A stretch of DNA of 54,887 nt from Balneolaceae bacterium. Its GTDB lineage: Bacteria; Bacteroidota; Rhodothermia; Balneolales; Balneolaceae. Shown here piece after piece: positions 15,437 to 25,457 of the stretch. Position 1 is the stretch's first letter. Each line of letters starts with the position of its first letter. The translations under genes were made by a program, and so were the position numbers. Under the pieces are notes generated by a model. That model was not told where the DNA came from. It did no database searches and worked only from the letters and a program-made list of their open reading frames with translations. The DNA lies in assembly GCA_007127745.1 (NCBI GenBank), contig SKYV01000104.1:1-54887 (forward strand), in the 5' to 3' direction.

Positions 15437-17428
15437 TCAGATATCCTGCGATTCTGTAGCGGAATTTCCCTGACTGTCTGTGACTGTCAAGCGAACAGAA
15501 TCAGCATTTCCTCTTGTTGATAATTCAGTTTCTCCTGAAGCACTGTTTCCGCTAACGCTGATAGATGCACTTTCAACAATAGAGCCTCCATCAAGCATTT
15601 CAACGACAACCGTTGTAAGATCAGCATCTTCGTCGGAAACACTCCAGTTAACATTTGCTCTGAACCAAGGACCGGTTGTACGGGTTGACACTGATAAATT
15701 AGTAATTACCGGGTCATTGTCTCCAACCTCTCCTTCATCCCCATCGTCACCATCGTCACCATCATCACCATCGTCCCCATCTTCTCCGTCGTCACCATCA
15801 TCGCCCTCTTCGCCATTATCATTATCGCCATCCTCTTCTCCATCAAGAGATCGGGTTTCAGATGTAGAATTGCCGGCGCTGTCTGTAACAGTTACGCGGA
15901 CTGAATTGGCGTTTTCTCTGGTTCTCAGTTCAGCAGTACCGGAAGCAGTGCTGCCACTCACATTTGTAGTCTGACTGTCAACTATTGAGGTTCCGTCCAG
16001 CAGTTCAGTTGTAACTGAGGAGAGGTCTCCATCTTCATCAGAAACGCTCCAGCTCACATCAGCGCGTGACCAGGGGCCCGAAGTATACGAATTGACAGAT
16101 ATACTATTGATTACGGGATCATTCACACCAACTTCTTCGTCATCACCATCGTCTCCTTCTTCACCGTCATCACCATCGTCTCCGGAGTCATCATTATCAC
16201 CATTTCCATTATCGGATCCGTTGAAAAGGCTGTAGAGAAGATGATTATTTCCGGTATTGGAGCTTGTTACAATATTTTTAGTGCTCACATCCGTAATTGC
16301 ATCATATACATCCTGTACAGAAGCATTTGGATTGTCCTCTAAAAAGAGAGCTGCAACACCCGCTACATGAGGAGCGGCCATACTGGTGCCACTGATGGTA
16401 TCGGTTGCGTTATTGCCGGTATGCCAGGCTGATGTGATATTTGCACCCGGGGCAAAAATATCCACACAATCACCATAATTAGACCAGCTTGTTTTACTGT
16501 CAGAACTGGTGGTTGCACCAACAGTATAGGCCTTTTCAGCACCTGCCGGAGAGTAACCACAAGCATCTTGTGCACGACCCAGGAAATCGCCATTACCTGC
16601 GGCAACTATCACCGGTACGCCGGCACTGTACATGTTCTCCACAGCTTCATCCACGGCATCGCTGCTGCCACCGCCAAGCGACATATTTGCGACCGAAGAC
16701 CCGGTTGCATTCTCAGCCACCCAGTCCATTCCGGCAATCACACCACTAAAAGAACCGGACCCTTCACAGTCAAGTACACGTACAGCTACGAGATCCACAC
16801 TTTTTGCTACTCCGTATTCCGTGCCGCCTACAGTGCCTGCCACGTGTGTTCCGTGGCCATTACAATCATTTCCATCCTGCCCATCATTAAAAGCATCAAA
16901 GTGAAAATTGCTATCAATTCTGCCGCTAAACTCATTATGCGAATAAAGAATACCCGTATCAATGATATACGCCGTTACACCGCTGCCATTATTCGTGTAG
17001 CTGTAAATGCCATCCAGCGGCAGTTCTCGCTGGTCAATCCGGTCGAGGCCCCAGGTTGCATTTTCCTGCTCGGTAGTTGCGATGGAAACAACCATGTCCT
17101 GCTCAACTCTTACTATACGGTGGTCGCGCATCATCCCATCTCTTGCCGCTTTTGAAATGCTGCCGGCAAAACCGGTAATGACGTGTTGATATTCAAAATC
17201 GGGCTCAACACCATATTCAGCAGCTACATCTGCTGGATTTTCTTTGGGTTGAAGAGTCACAATAAACTGGCCTGGAATTGGTGTGTGATCCGGCCTGGCT
17301 GCCTGTTCTTCTGCCTGTGCAGCAGAAAGCTCATCAGATGAAGACGGGCTTACCATTTGATCGCTCTGATCACAGGAGACGAAAAGAATTAATAGCAAAG
17401 GAAGTAAATATAATGTTCTGAATCTCAT
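15437..17428 (-). CDS. Secreted S8 subtilisin-like protease with acidic linkers and two Ig-like repeats
   Basis: A 663-aa lipoprotein precursor (lipobox FVSC, C19). Residues about 50-118 form an I9-type propeptide inhibitor (PGQFIVTL...VVSIAT). The peptidase S8 domain (about 125-410) has catalytic D157 (YIIDTGI), H192 (NGHGTHVAG) and S349 (SGTSMAAPHVAG), with oxyanion N278. It is closest in style to proteinase K/aqualysin. After it come two homologous ~85-aa Ig-like modules, both starting NDPVI, each preceded by a linker of repeated Gly-Asp-Asp units. The gene is divergent from thrS and ends at its own terminator. Probable role is extracellular protein degradation. Confidence 0.92.
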   Translation of the reverse strand: MRFRTLYLLPLLLILFVSCDQSDQMVSPSSSDELSAAQAEEQAARPDHTPIPGQFIVTLQPKENPADVAAEYGVEPDFEYQHVITGFAGSISKAARDGMMRDHRIVRVEQDMVVSIATTEQENATWGLDRIDQRELPLDGIYSYTNNGSGVTAYIIDTGILYSHNEFSGRIDSNFHFDAFNDGQDGNDCNGHGTHVAGTVGGTEYGVAKSVDLVAVRVLDCEGSGSFSGVIAGMDWVAENATGSSVANMSLGGGSSDAVDEAVENMYSAGVPVIVAAGNGDFLGRAQDACGYSPAGAEKAYTVGATTSSDSKTSWSNYGDCVDIFAPGANITSAWHTGNNATDTISGTSMAAPHVAGVAALFLEDNPNASVQDVYDAITDVSTKNIVTSSNTGNNHLLYSLFNGSDNGNGDNDDSGDDGDDGEEGDDGDDEEVGVNDPVINSISVNSYTSGPWSRADVSWSVSDEDGDLSSVTTELLDGTSIVDSQTTNVSGSTASGTAELRTRENANSVRVTVTDSAGNSTSETRSLDGEEDGDNDNGEEGDDGDDGEDGDDGDDGDDGDDGDEGEVGDNDPVITNLSVSTRTTGPWFRANVNWSVSDEDADLTTVVVEMLDGGSIVESASISVSGNSASGETELSTRGNADSVRLTVTDSQGNSATESQDI
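15724..15812 (-). repeat. Short tandem repeat encoding the Gly-Asp-Asp linker
   Basis: A run of near-identical 9-base units (plus-strand CATCGTCAC variants) encodes the second acidic linker of the subtilase. A shorter related run lies at about 16136-16200. Such in-frame repeats can change length by slippage without breaking the frame. Confidence 0.7.
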
Positions 17429-17666
17429 TTTCAGGATGTTTGGTTAAGGTTTTGGTGAATTGTTAAATCGTGTTAAAGAACAACTGCCAATATAATTTAT
17501 AATTGATAAGTGTCAAGGAATTCATTCAAATTCTAATATTTTCACAAAAGATATTAAGTTGGTAAACTTCAGTATTCATTTAAATTTTTAATGGTAGCCG
17601 GGGATTTTGTATTTTGTGAAATACTTAAATCATATTCTCAAACCAAGTTTTTACCACAACAACTGA

Positions 17667-19619
17667 ATGTCAGAAGAACAAATTACGCTCACCTTTCCTG
17701 ACGGTGCACAAAAACAGTTTCCCAAACATATTACAGGACTCGAAGTGGCCGAAAGTATTTCCAAAGGCCTGGCCAGAAATGCACTGAGTATTTCGCTGGA
17801 TAATGAAATTTTAGGTCTGAACGAGCCAATAAGCCGAAACGGTAAAATCTCCATCAATACATGGAACACTGATGATGGCCAGTATACCTTCTGGCACTCT
17901 TCTGCCCACTTGCTGGCCGAGGCAGTTCAGGAACTCTATCCGGATGTAAAATTTGGCATCGGTCCGCCTATCGAAAACGGTTTTTATTACGATATCGATT
18001 TCGGTGAAAAATCATTTGGACAGGATCAGCTCGAAAAGGTAGAGAAAAAAATGATTGAACTGGCCCGGAAAAAATCGGAGTTCAAAAAACGCAAGGTTTC
18101 CAAACAGGAAGCACTCGAGCATTACAGCAAATTGGGCAACGAGTATAAAATTGATCTGATTGAAGGCCTGGAAGATGACTCGATTACCTTCTATAAACAG
18201 GGTAATTTCACGGATCTCTGCCGCGGCCCTCATTTACCGGACACCTCTCCCATCAAGGCCGTTAAGCTTACCAAGCTTGCAGGTGCCTACTGGCGCGGTG
18301 ATGTGAAAAGTAAACAGTTGACTCGTATCTACGGCATCTCCTTTCCAAAGCAGAAAATGCTGAACGAATATCTGGAACAGATTGAAGAAGCCAAAAAACG
18401 AGATCACAAAAAACTCGGTAAAGAGATGGGCATATATATGATGGATCCGATGGTAGGTCCCGGTCTTCCACTCTGGCTGCCAAACGGAACCGTTCTGAGA
18501 CGTACTCTTGAACATTTTCTGCGCGAAGAACAGAAACACCGTGGATACCAGGAAGTGATCACACCGCATATTGCCAACCTGAATCTCTATAGAACATCGG
18601 GGCACTACCCTTATTACAAAGACTCTCAGTTTAATCCCATGGAGGTGGATGATGAGGGGTATTTATTGAAACCGATGAACTGCCCGCACCACCACAGAAT
18701 TTATTCAAATGAGCTGAGAAGTTACCGCGATCTGCCGGTCCGGCTGGCCGAATTTGGCACGGTGTATCGCTACGAGCAATCGGGCGAGTTGAACGGAATG
18801 TCGCGCGTTCGCGGATTTACCCAGGATGATGCACACATCTACTGCACGAACGATCAGCTGAAAGATGAAATTAAACATGTGATAGAACTGACTCAGTTTG
18901 TATTCAATACCTTCGGCATGCCGGTTGATATTCATCTCTCCTTCCGTGACGATAAGGACGAGAAATATGGTGGAAAGAATGAAAACTGGCAGCGTTCCCA
19001 GCGCGAACTCAATGAAGTTGCTGACGAGATGGGGCTCGATTACAAAATTGTTGAAGGAGAAGCCAGTTTTTATGGCCCAAAAATTGATTTCATTATCCGT
19101 GATGCCATCGGCCGGCAGTGGCAGCTTGGAACCGTTCAGGTTGATTATGTAATGCCCGAACGGTTTGATCTGACCTATGTTGGCTCAGACAACAACCGGC
19201 ACCGCCCGGTCATTATACACCGCGCACCATTTGGATCCATGGAGCGTTTCGTGAGTATCCTGATAGAGCATTTTGCTGGAGATTTTCCACTCTGGCTGGC
19301 TCCGGTTCAGGTGAAAGTGTTGCCAATATCGGATGACTATATCGGCTATGCTCAAAAATGTGCCGATAAACTGAAGGGGTTGGATGTCAGGGTTGAAGTG
19401 GATACACGCAGTGAGATGATCGGCGGGAAAATCCGTGATGCCGAAAACAGCAAAATTCCGTACATGGTTATTGTCGGAGAAAAAGAAGAATCTGACAGCA
19501 CGGTTTCCCTCCGGCGCCACAAACAGGGTGACATCGGAACGTTTAAGCTGGAAGAATTTTTAAATAAGGTGAAGAATGAGATTGAAAGCAGGAGCCTGCC
19601 TCCAACGTATGATCAATAG
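17667..19619 (+). CDS. thrS: Threonyl-tRNA synthetase
   Basis: Class II synthetase charging tRNA-Thr. It has the full bacterial layout. A TGS domain (about 1-64) comes first. The editing domain has the zinc-type motif HSSAH (H77, H81) and C185/H189. The catalytic core has Zn ligands C339, H390 and H518, and a C-terminal anticodon-binding domain ends the protein. The length of 650 aa is normal. The start ATG at 17667 directly precedes the TGS domain. It is divergent from the subtilase (238-bp gap) and stands 258 bp before infC. I see no T-box in the leader, as expected for this phylum. Confidence 0.96.
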   Translation: MSEEQITLTFPDGAQKQFPKHITGLEVAESISKGLARNALSISLDNEILGLNEPISRNGKISINTWNTDDGQYTFWHSSAHLLAEAVQELYPDVKFGIGPPIENGFYYDIDFGEKSFGQDQLEKVEKKMIELARKKSEFKKRKVSKQEALEHYSKLGNEYKIDLIEGLEDDSITFYKQGNFTDLCRGPHLPDTSPIKAVKLTKLAGAYWRGDVKSKQLTRIYGISFPKQKMLNEYLEQIEEAKKRDHKKLGKEMGIYMMDPMVGPGLPLWLPNGTVLRRTLEHFLREEQKHRGYQEVITPHIANLNLYRTSGHYPYYKDSQFNPMEVDDEGYLLKPMNCPHHHRIYSNELRSYRDLPVRLAEFGTVYRYEQSGELNGMSRVRGFTQDDAHIYCTNDQLKDEIKHVIELTQFVFNTFGMPVDIHLSFRDDKDEKYGGKNENWQRSQRELNEVADEMGLDYKIVEGEASFYGPKIDFIIRDAIGRQWQLGTVQVDYVMPERFDLTYVGSDNNRHRPVIIHRAPFGSMERFVSILIEHFAGDFPLWLAPVQVKVLPISDDYIGYAQKCADKLKGLDVRVEVDTRSEMIGGKIRDAENSKIPYMVIVGEKEESDSTVSLRRHKQGDIGTFKLEEFLNKVKNEIESRSLPPTYDQ

Positions 19620-19877
19620 GGTAGGTTATTCAGAATCCAACAGACAGTTAGATATGCCGTCTGACGGGTTCCTAAACACATATTTTATCCGACTGACAGC
19701 AAATCAGCGGACGGAAAGACAGTTTATAAAGATACTTGAAATCAAAATTTCAAAAACATATACCAATTTTTATACAGGCGTTTGATTTTTGAATGATTGT
19801 TTACATATTTAACGCTTGTACTATTATTAACAACATCAATAAAAAAAGCGAGGTAACTTATCGCAAGACGACCAACT

Positions 19878-20402
19878 ATGAGAAGACAAAGAAATGATGA
19901 TCGACCCAAGGTCAATGATGAGATCCGTTCATCAAAAGTTCGATTGATCAAGCCTGATGAGGAGCATGAAATTGTTTCTATAGACAGAGCACTTGAAATT
20001 GCCGAATCCTTTCAACTGGATCTTGTTGAAGTGGCACCCAATGCAAAACCACCGGTTTGCAAGGTTATCGATTTTGGCAAATTTATGTACGAGAAGAAAA
20101 AGAAAGAGAAAGAAGCGAAGAAAAAACAGCATACCATTCAGGTAAAAGAACTACGTTTTCGACCCACTACTGACGACCACGATCTGGAATTTAAAACCCG
20201 ACATGCACGCGAATTTCTTGAAGGCGGCGACAAAGTAAAAGCAACGGTACAGTTCAGGGGAAGAGATATGCTCTACACCGAACAGGGAGAAGAGCTTCTG
20301 AATAACCTCGCAGAAACGCTTAAGGATGTAAGTAAAGTAGAATCGAAGCCAACGATGGAAGGCCGCAGAATGATTATGATTCTGTCTCCTTCAAAAGGCT
20401 AA
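19878..20402 (+). CDS. infC: Translation initiation factor IF-3
   Basis: Binds the 30S subunit and monitors start codon-initiator tRNA pairing. The 174-aa protein has the N-domain ([16 protein letters not shown]), a lysine-rich linker helix ([12 protein letters not shown]) and a C-domain ending [12 protein letters not shown]. Many bacteria use a rare AUU start for autoregulation; here the protein start is an ordinary ATG at 19878. It heads the classical infC-rpmI-rplT cluster, with 70 bp to rpmI. Confidence 0.96.
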   Translation: MRRQRNDDRPKVNDEIRSSKVRLIKPDEEHEIVSIDRALEIAESFQLDLVEVAPNAKPPVCKVIDFGKFMYEKKKKEKEAKKKQHTIQVKELRFRPTTDDHDLEFKTRHAREFLEGGDKVKATVQFRGRDMLYTEQGEELLNNLAETLKDVSKVESKPTMEGRRMIMILSPSKG

Positions 20403-20472
20403 AGTATACTTTCAACATAGCGTAAAGCTTCTTATATTTCGTGTCTTTATAATTTCAGAAAATGGAATCATT

Positions 20473-20670
20473 ATGCCTAAAATGAAATCGAACAGTGGCG
20501 CGAAGAAACGCTTCAAAAAAACCGGTTCCGGTAAAATAAAGCGTAAAAAAGCCTTCAAAAGTCACATTCTTACAAAGAAATCCAGCAAAAGGAAGAGAAA
20601 TCTACGTCAGTCTACTCTGGTAGATAAAACTGATGAAAAAGCCATCAAACGGCTGATTCCCTATAGCTGA
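20473..20670 (+). CDS. rpmI: 50S ribosomal protein L35
   Basis: A 65-aa highly basic protein starting [20 protein letters not shown], the standard L35 opening. It sits between infC and rplT, the conserved order. It is part of the large-subunit structure. Confidence 0.96.
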   Translation: MPKMKSNSGAKKRFKKTGSGKIKRKKAFKSHILTKKSSKRKRNLRQSTLVDKTDEKAIKRLIPYS

Positions 20671-20706
20671 CAAACAGAAATGATTAACCTCTAAACGTTA
20701 ATAAAA

Positions 20707-21051
20707 ATGCCACGATCACGAAATCTGGTGGCTTCCCGTCGCCGTCGCCGAAAAATTTTAAAAAAGGCGAAAGGTTACTGGGGCAGACGCAAAAACGTTT
20801 ATACCGTTGCCAAAAATGCGGTTGAGAAAGCTCAATTATATCAATACCGCGATCGGAAAGTTCGAAAAAGAATGTTCCGAAGGCTATGGATTACCCGAAT
20901 TAATGCTGCTGCCCGCCTGAACGGAACCACTTATGCCAAACTTATACATGGCATGAAAGAAAACGACATCAACATCAACAGGAAAATGCTGGCGGACATT
21001 GCAGTGAACGATCCGGAAACATTCTCCGAAATTGTGAAAGAGTCTGTATAA
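20707..21051 (+). CDS. rplT: 50S ribosomal protein L20
   Basis: A 114-aa basic protein that binds 23S rRNA early in assembly. It has the family signature [17 protein letters not shown] near the N-terminus and [11 protein letters not shown] later. It is 36 bp after rpmI and is followed by a strong terminator, so it ends the infC cluster. In other bacteria L20 represses this operon through its mRNA; I cannot point to that site here. Confidence 0.96.
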   Translation: MPRSRNLVASRRRRRKILKKAKGYWGRRKNVYTVAKNAVEKAQLYQYRDRKVRKRMFRRLWITRINAAARLNGTTYAKLIHGMKENDININRKMLADIAVNDPETFSEIVKESV

Positions 21052-21070
21052 TAAACAGAATACTTTCTTA

Positions 21071-21110
21071 AAACCGGCAAATCAATGAAATGGTTTGTCG
21101 GTTTTTTTTT
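21071..21110 (+). terminator. Terminator of infC-rpmI-rplT
   Basis: A 14-bp stem (21071-21084 with 21091-21104, two G-U pairs, loop ATGAAA) runs straight into a T-run to 21110. It is a strong Rho-independent terminator 20 bases after rplT. Confidence 0.92.
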
Positions 21111-21291
21111 GCACCCTTTTTCCGATTCCGTAAAATTTTTTGAAATCTACCGGATTCTAATTTCCGGAATGATTCGGAACAAACGGAATGGTATATTCAG
21201 AGTTGTCTTTAATTAATTCCCGAAACCCATTTTAATGCCCATTCAAACAAATCCGAATATAACATCGGTTTGACTTGAAGCAGAACGAGTT

Positions 21292-22302
21292 ATGATTGAT
21301 AAAATTAACGAGATAAAACAGGAAATCGAACAATTTAACATAGACAGTGATGAATCCCTGGAAGCATTCCGGCTTCGGTTTTTATCCAGAAAAGGGAAAG
21401 TTCAGGCTATGTTTGGATTGATGGGAGATGTGCCCAACAAACAGAAAGCGGCAGTCGGTAAAGCGATGAACGAAGTGAAAAACCTGGCACAATCCACGTT
21501 CGAACAGGCCAAAGAGGAACTTACTTCCGCTCAAAAGAAAACCTTCGGGGCACTGGATGATATTTCCCTGCCTGTTGAACCGGCCTACACCGGATCGTTT
21601 CATCCGCTGACCCAGGCCCTGAATCAAATTAAAGAGATCTTTCTGCGGCTTGGATTCAACATTGCCGACGGCCCGGAACTTGAAGACGATTTTCACAATT
21701 TTACCGCGTTAAATTTTCCAAAAGATCACCCCGCACGCGATATGCAGGATACATTTTTTGTCCGCAAATCGGATGATGAAAACACTGATGACCTCGTATT
21801 GCGCACACACACTTCGCCGGTACAAATCCGCCTGATGAAAGAACAGGCTCCGCCCGTGCGCTCCATCATGCCGGGTCGTGTATACAGAAACGAGGCCGTG
21901 ACTGCAAAATCCTATTTTCAGTTCAACCAGGTTGAAGGGCTTTATGTAGATGAAAAAGTGACACTCGGCGAATTGATCGAAACCCTGGTGATGTTCTCCA
22001 AACTGATGTACGGCAGTGACGTAAAATACCGCGTACGCCCCTCCTTCTTTCCGTTCACTGAACCCAGCATGGAAATGGACATCTGGTGGGAAAATGAAAA
22101 AGGCGGCCAGTGGCTCGAAATTCTCGGAGCCGGAATGGTGGATCCCAACGTTTTTGAAGCTGTGGGTGTAGATCCGGAAAAATACACCGGCTACGCCTTT
22201 GGCATGGGTGTTGATCGTATCGCCATGCTTCGCTATGGAATTGATGATATCCGTCTGCTCTACGACAACGACATCCGTTTTCTGCAACAGTTCGAATCCT
22301 GA
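21292..22302 (+). CDS. pheS: Phenylalanyl-tRNA synthetase alpha subunit
   Basis: Catalytic subunit of the (alpha-beta)2 class II enzyme that charges tRNA-Phe. It has an N-terminal coiled-coil region (about 1-95), then the core with GSFHPLTQ, the motif-2 region RTHTSPVQIR and the C-terminal GFGMGVDRIAML-like motif (here FGMGVDRIAMLRYG). Length 336 aa is standard. It has a 240-bp leader after rplT and stands 71 bp before pheT. Confidence 0.96.
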   Translation: MIDKINEIKQEIEQFNIDSDESLEAFRLRFLSRKGKVQAMFGLMGDVPNKQKAAVGKAMNEVKNLAQSTFEQAKEELTSAQKKTFGALDDISLPVEPAYTGSFHPLTQALNQIKEIFLRLGFNIADGPELEDDFHNFTALNFPKDHPARDMQDTFFVRKSDDENTDDLVLRTHTSPVQIRLMKEQAPPVRSIMPGRVYRNEAVTAKSYFQFNQVEGLYVDEKVTLGELIETLVMFSKLMYGSDVKYRVRPSFFPFTEPSMEMDIWWENEKGGQWLEILGAGMVDPNVFEAVGVDPEKYTGYAFGMGVDRIAMLRYGIDDIRLLYDNDIRFLQQFES

Positions 22303-22373
22303 ACCATTTCAGCAACAGAACACACATCTAACAAAAAACAGATTTTTAAAGACTTACTGATTTACCTGAAATC

Positions 22374-24785
22374 ATGAAAATTTCATATAACTGGTTAAAA
22401 GAGTACATCCAAACAGATCTTATCCCGGCAGAAGCCGAAGAAAAATTAACTTTGCTTGGGCTTGAAGTTGAAGAAGTTGAAGAGATTGGGTCCGATTTTG
22501 AGGGCTTTGTAGTCGGTGAAGTTTTGGACGTCCGCAATCATCCCAATGCAGATAAACTGGTGCTCTGCGATGTAAATACGGGGGAGGAAACCGTGCAAAT
22601 AGTATGCGGTGCAAAAAATGTTGCCGCCGGACAAAAAGTGCCGGTTGCCACAGTTGGCTCTACTCTTCCCGCACCGATGGACGACGGTTCTTACCTAACC
22701 ATCAAAAAAGCCAAACTGCGAGGAGAAAAATCCAGCGGTATGATCTGCTCAGAAGTAGAGCTGGGGCTTGGCGATGATCACTCCGGAATTATGGTGATGA
22801 AAAACAATTTAAAACCCGGCATGCCGCTAAAAGAGGCTCTGAATGCTGAAAAAGATACAGTTTTTGAAATTGGTCTCACTCCCAACCGCCCTGATGCAGC
22901 CTGCCATATTGGAGTGGCACGCGATCTCTCGGCCATAGTGGATGGTTCACTCAAATCCCCATACCACAGTGTGCCTGAACCGAAGAGAAACCTTGATGAT
23001 GAAATCTCGATTTCCATTAAAGACAGCGATAAATGTCACCGCTACGTCGGGCTTATTGTGGATAATGTGGAAGTGAAAGAATCTCCCGACTGGCTGAAAC
23101 AGCGCCTGATCTCCATTGGACTGAGGCCGATCAACAATGTGGTGGATGTAACCAACTTTATTCTGCAAGAAATCGGACAGCCGCTCCATGCTTTTGATTA
23201 CAATTTGATTGGCGGCAAAAAAATTGTTGTTCAAAGTTTTGAGGACGACAAAAAATTTACCACACTCGACAGTATTGAACGAACGGTACCGGCCGGTTCA
23301 CTTTTTATCTGTGACGGAAACGGTCCTGTAGCCATTGCCGGTGTAATGGGTGGCGAAAACAGTGAAGTAACCGAAGAAACCACAAAAATTTTGATTGAAA
23401 GTGCGTGGTTTGAACCTTCTTCGATCCGTAAAACGTCGAAGAGCCTGGCCCTTCAAACAGACAGTTCTTACCGGTTTGAACGCGGGATTGATCCTACCAT
23501 GCAATTAAAAGCTGCCCGGCGTGCAGCAGAGTTGATCGCCGAACTTTCTGGCGGCACCATTTATGAAGGATTTGTAGATGAACATCCTGTAAAGTATGAG
23601 CCAAAGACTGTACCATTGCGTGTGGCAAGAATCAACCATTTGCTGGGAACAGATCTCAGTGAAGACCGCGTGGTTTCAATTTTAAACAATCTTGAATTTG
23701 AAACTGAAATGACCGGAGAAGGTGCTTTAATGTGTACAGTGCCTCCTTTCCGCCCCGATGTGACCCGTGAAGTGGATCTGATTGAAGAAGTGGGCCGTGT
23801 TTTCGATTATAACAACATTCCAAGGCCTGATACGGCTCCGTTCATCACACCACAGCCTCTTGCTGATTCCGAGATATTTCATGAAAAAATGAGAGCTATG
23901 ACAAAATCTCTGGGATATAAAGAGATCAGCAGTAATTCCTTGCTGTCAAAAAAAGAAGCCCTGTTGCTTGCTGATGAAAAATCGCATGTGGATACGCTGA
24001 ATCCTGTCTCACAGGAAAATACTACGCTCAGAACGCATCTTGCGGGAGGGTTCATGAAAGCTCTGCACTATAATCTGAACCGAAATGCCGAGAATCTGCG
24101 GTTTTTTGAAATCGGTCATGTATTCAAGAAAAGTGATGACAGTACCTGGATTGAAGGTGTTCAGGAACATGTGCACCTGCTTCTGGGGCTTTGCGGGAAT
24201 AAAAAGCAGACAGACTGGCGCGGAGAAGCCGAAAGCTATACCATTTTTGATTTGAAAGGAGATCTCGAAGCTGTGCTAAACAATCTGGGCATTTCTGACC
24301 GGATCAGCAGAAAAACTGAAGGGAACCATAAACTCACTTATCTGTTAGAAGGTACAAGAGTTGCCTCTCTTCACATTGCCCATGAAAAATGGCTGAAAGG
24401 CTTCGATGTGGAGAAAGATGCATTTGTTGCGGAAGTTGATCTCACGTTACTGAACAACCTGGGAGCTTCCAGAAGTGACATCACGTATCAGCCCGTAGCA
24501 AAATTCCCGACATTCGAGTTTGATGCAGCATTTACGGTTGATCAAACCGTTCGCGCAGGAGAATTAACACAGGAAATCAAACAAACTGCCGGAAAAATTT
24601 TAAAAGATGTATCCGTTTTTGATGTTTACGAAGGTAAAAACCTTGGTGAAAACAAAAAAAGTATTGCTTTTAGGCTTACTTTTTTAGATTCTAATAAAAC
24701 ATTGAACATCAGAGATGTAGAGCCTGTAGTTCAAAAAGTTGTTCAGAAGCTGGAAAAAACATTCGGAGCTAAACTCAGATCCTAA
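22374..24785 (+). CDS. pheT: Phenylalanyl-tRNA synthetase beta subunit
   Basis: The 803-aa beta chain supports tRNA binding and editing. Visible modules are the tRNA-binding OB domain (about 40-150, VGEVLDVRNHPNADKL), the B3/4 editing domain (roughly 210-370), the B5 domain (about 400-475, PPFRPDVTREVDLIEEVGR), the catalytic-like core, and the C-terminal FDX-ACB anticodon-binding domain from about 705. Complete and intact. It is followed after 15 bp by the ZapB-like gene. Confidence 0.96.
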   Translation: MKISYNWLKEYIQTDLIPAEAEEKLTLLGLEVEEVEEIGSDFEGFVVGEVLDVRNHPNADKLVLCDVNTGEETVQIVCGAKNVAAGQKVPVATVGSTLPAPMDDGSYLTIKKAKLRGEKSSGMICSEVELGLGDDHSGIMVMKNNLKPGMPLKEALNAEKDTVFEIGLTPNRPDAACHIGVARDLSAIVDGSLKSPYHSVPEPKRNLDDEISISIKDSDKCHRYVGLIVDNVEVKESPDWLKQRLISIGLRPINNVVDVTNFILQEIGQPLHAFDYNLIGGKKIVVQSFEDDKKFTTLDSIERTVPAGSLFICDGNGPVAIAGVMGGENSEVTEETTKILIESAWFEPSSIRKTSKSLALQTDSSYRFERGIDPTMQLKAARRAAELIAELSGGTIYEGFVDEHPVKYEPKTVPLRVARINHLLGTDLSEDRVVSILNNLEFETEMTGEGALMCTVPPFRPDVTREVDLIEEVGRVFDYNNIPRPDTAPFITPQPLADSEIFHEKMRAMTKSLGYKEISSNSLLSKKEALLLADEKSHVDTLNPVSQENTTLRTHLAGGFMKALHYNLNRNAENLRFFEIGHVFKKSDDSTWIEGVQEHVHLLLGLCGNKKQTDWRGEAESYTIFDLKGDLEAVLNNLGISDRISRKTEGNHKLTYLLEGTRVASLHIAHEKWLKGFDVEKDAFVAEVDLTLLNNLGASRSDITYQPVAKFPTFEFDAAFTVDQTVRAGELTQEIKQTAGKILKDVSVFDVYEGKNLGENKKSIAFRLTFLDSNKTLNIRDVEPVVQKVVQKLEKTFGAKLRS

Positions 24786-24800
24786 TTATTCTTTGTTATT

Positions 24801-25049
24801 ATGGCCGTTGATGAGATTCAAAAAGAAACTTTTTTGAAGCTGCTCGATCAGATTCGCACGCAGGTGGGAATGCTAAAAAAGAAAAACAGAGAATTAAATA
24901 AAGAGAATCAACGGTTACGTAACAAACTGAATGAGGTTCACAAAGATCAGACCGATATTTTTTCAAGCATCAGTGAATCGGAGCGCATTGCCATGCGCCA
25001 CCAGGTAAACGGCCTCATCAAAAAAATAGACAAATATCTCGATGAGTAA
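24801..25049 (+). CDS. Short coiled-coil protein, ZapB-like candidate
   Basis: An 82-aa protein of heptad-type charged helix (about residues 5-50, rich in K/E/N/L), then a second helix. No enzyme motif. Its stop region overlaps the zapA start by 8 bases, so both are translated together. Small coiled-coil partners of ZapA such as ZapB bridge the FtsZ ring to other division proteins. Given the coupling, a division role is a reasonable inference, but coiled-coil sequence is too generic for a family call. Confidence 0.7.
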   Translation: MAVDEIQKETFLKLLDQIRTQVGMLKKKNRELNKENQRLRNKLNEVHKDQTDIFSSISESERIAMRHQVNGLIKKIDKYLDE

Positions 25050-25341
25050 CATGCAGCCGATCAAGGTTACAATTTTGGGGAAACAGATTCCCCTTCGTGT
25101 ACGCGAAAGCGAGGTTGAAAACACCCGCCGCATTGCTGCATATGTAGATGAAAAATTCAAACTGTTCAGAAATCAGTTTTCCAATCAGCCCGATTCCACC
25201 ATCATGATCCTTGCCTGTCTGAGTATAGCCGAGGAGCTTTTTGAACTAAGAACAAAACTGCATGAAACCGACGAACAGGAAAACGAATTGATGGAAGAAG
25301 TTAATCAGCAAATTTCAAAACTGATCAAAGAGATATCCTGA
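25042..25341 (+). CDS. zapA: Cell division protein ZapA
   Basis: A 99-aa FtsZ-ring stabiliser. The N-terminal beta-hairpin part (IKVTILGKQIPLRV) is followed by the conserved helix VENTRRIAAYVDEKF and a C-terminal coiled coil used for tetramer formation. The start overlaps the preceding gene (ATGAGTAA). In this phylum zapA typically follows pheT, which matches. Confidence 0.88.
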   Translation: MSNMQPIKVTILGKQIPLRVRESEVENTRRIAAYVDEKFKLFRNQFSNQPDSTIMILACLSIAEELFELRTKLHETDEQENELMEEVNQQISKLIKEIS

Positions 25342-25419
25342 CCATTCTCAACGGATTAACATTTTGCCCAACTCATCTCCAAATCCTGCAGTTCATTATA
25401 AGCTAAATGATTAATTTGA

Positions 25420-25427
25420 TACCTTTG
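25420..25427 (+). promoter_or_regulatory. Bacteroidota-type -7 promoter box before ymdB
   Basis: TACCTTTG matches the TAnnTTTG -7 consensus of Bacteroidota housekeeping promoters and lies 31 bases before the ymdB start. A clear -33 TTTG partner is not obvious. This is inference from the consensus. Confidence 0.4.
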
Positions 25428-25457
25428 TTCAAGGTTTAATAAATAGAATAGATTTAC

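Noticed and set aside
15193-15459. 88-aa plus-strand frame
   Set aside because: Antisense to the intron and terminator; no protein features.
15724-16200. Tandem repeats considered as a CRISPR array
   Set aside because: Units are 9 bases, in frame, without spacers, and encode the Gly-Asp-Asp linker.
16568-17155. 195-aa plus-strand frame
   Set aside because: Shadow opposite the subtilase catalytic domain, which is clearly coding on the minus strand.
17429-17666. T-box or other riboswitch in the thrS leader
   Set aside because: No T-box sequence, specifier loop or anti-terminator was seen; the gap is an ordinary divergent promoter region.
25342-25457. 6S RNA between zapA and ymdB
   Set aside because: The 116-bp gap is too short and shows no long rod-like pairing.
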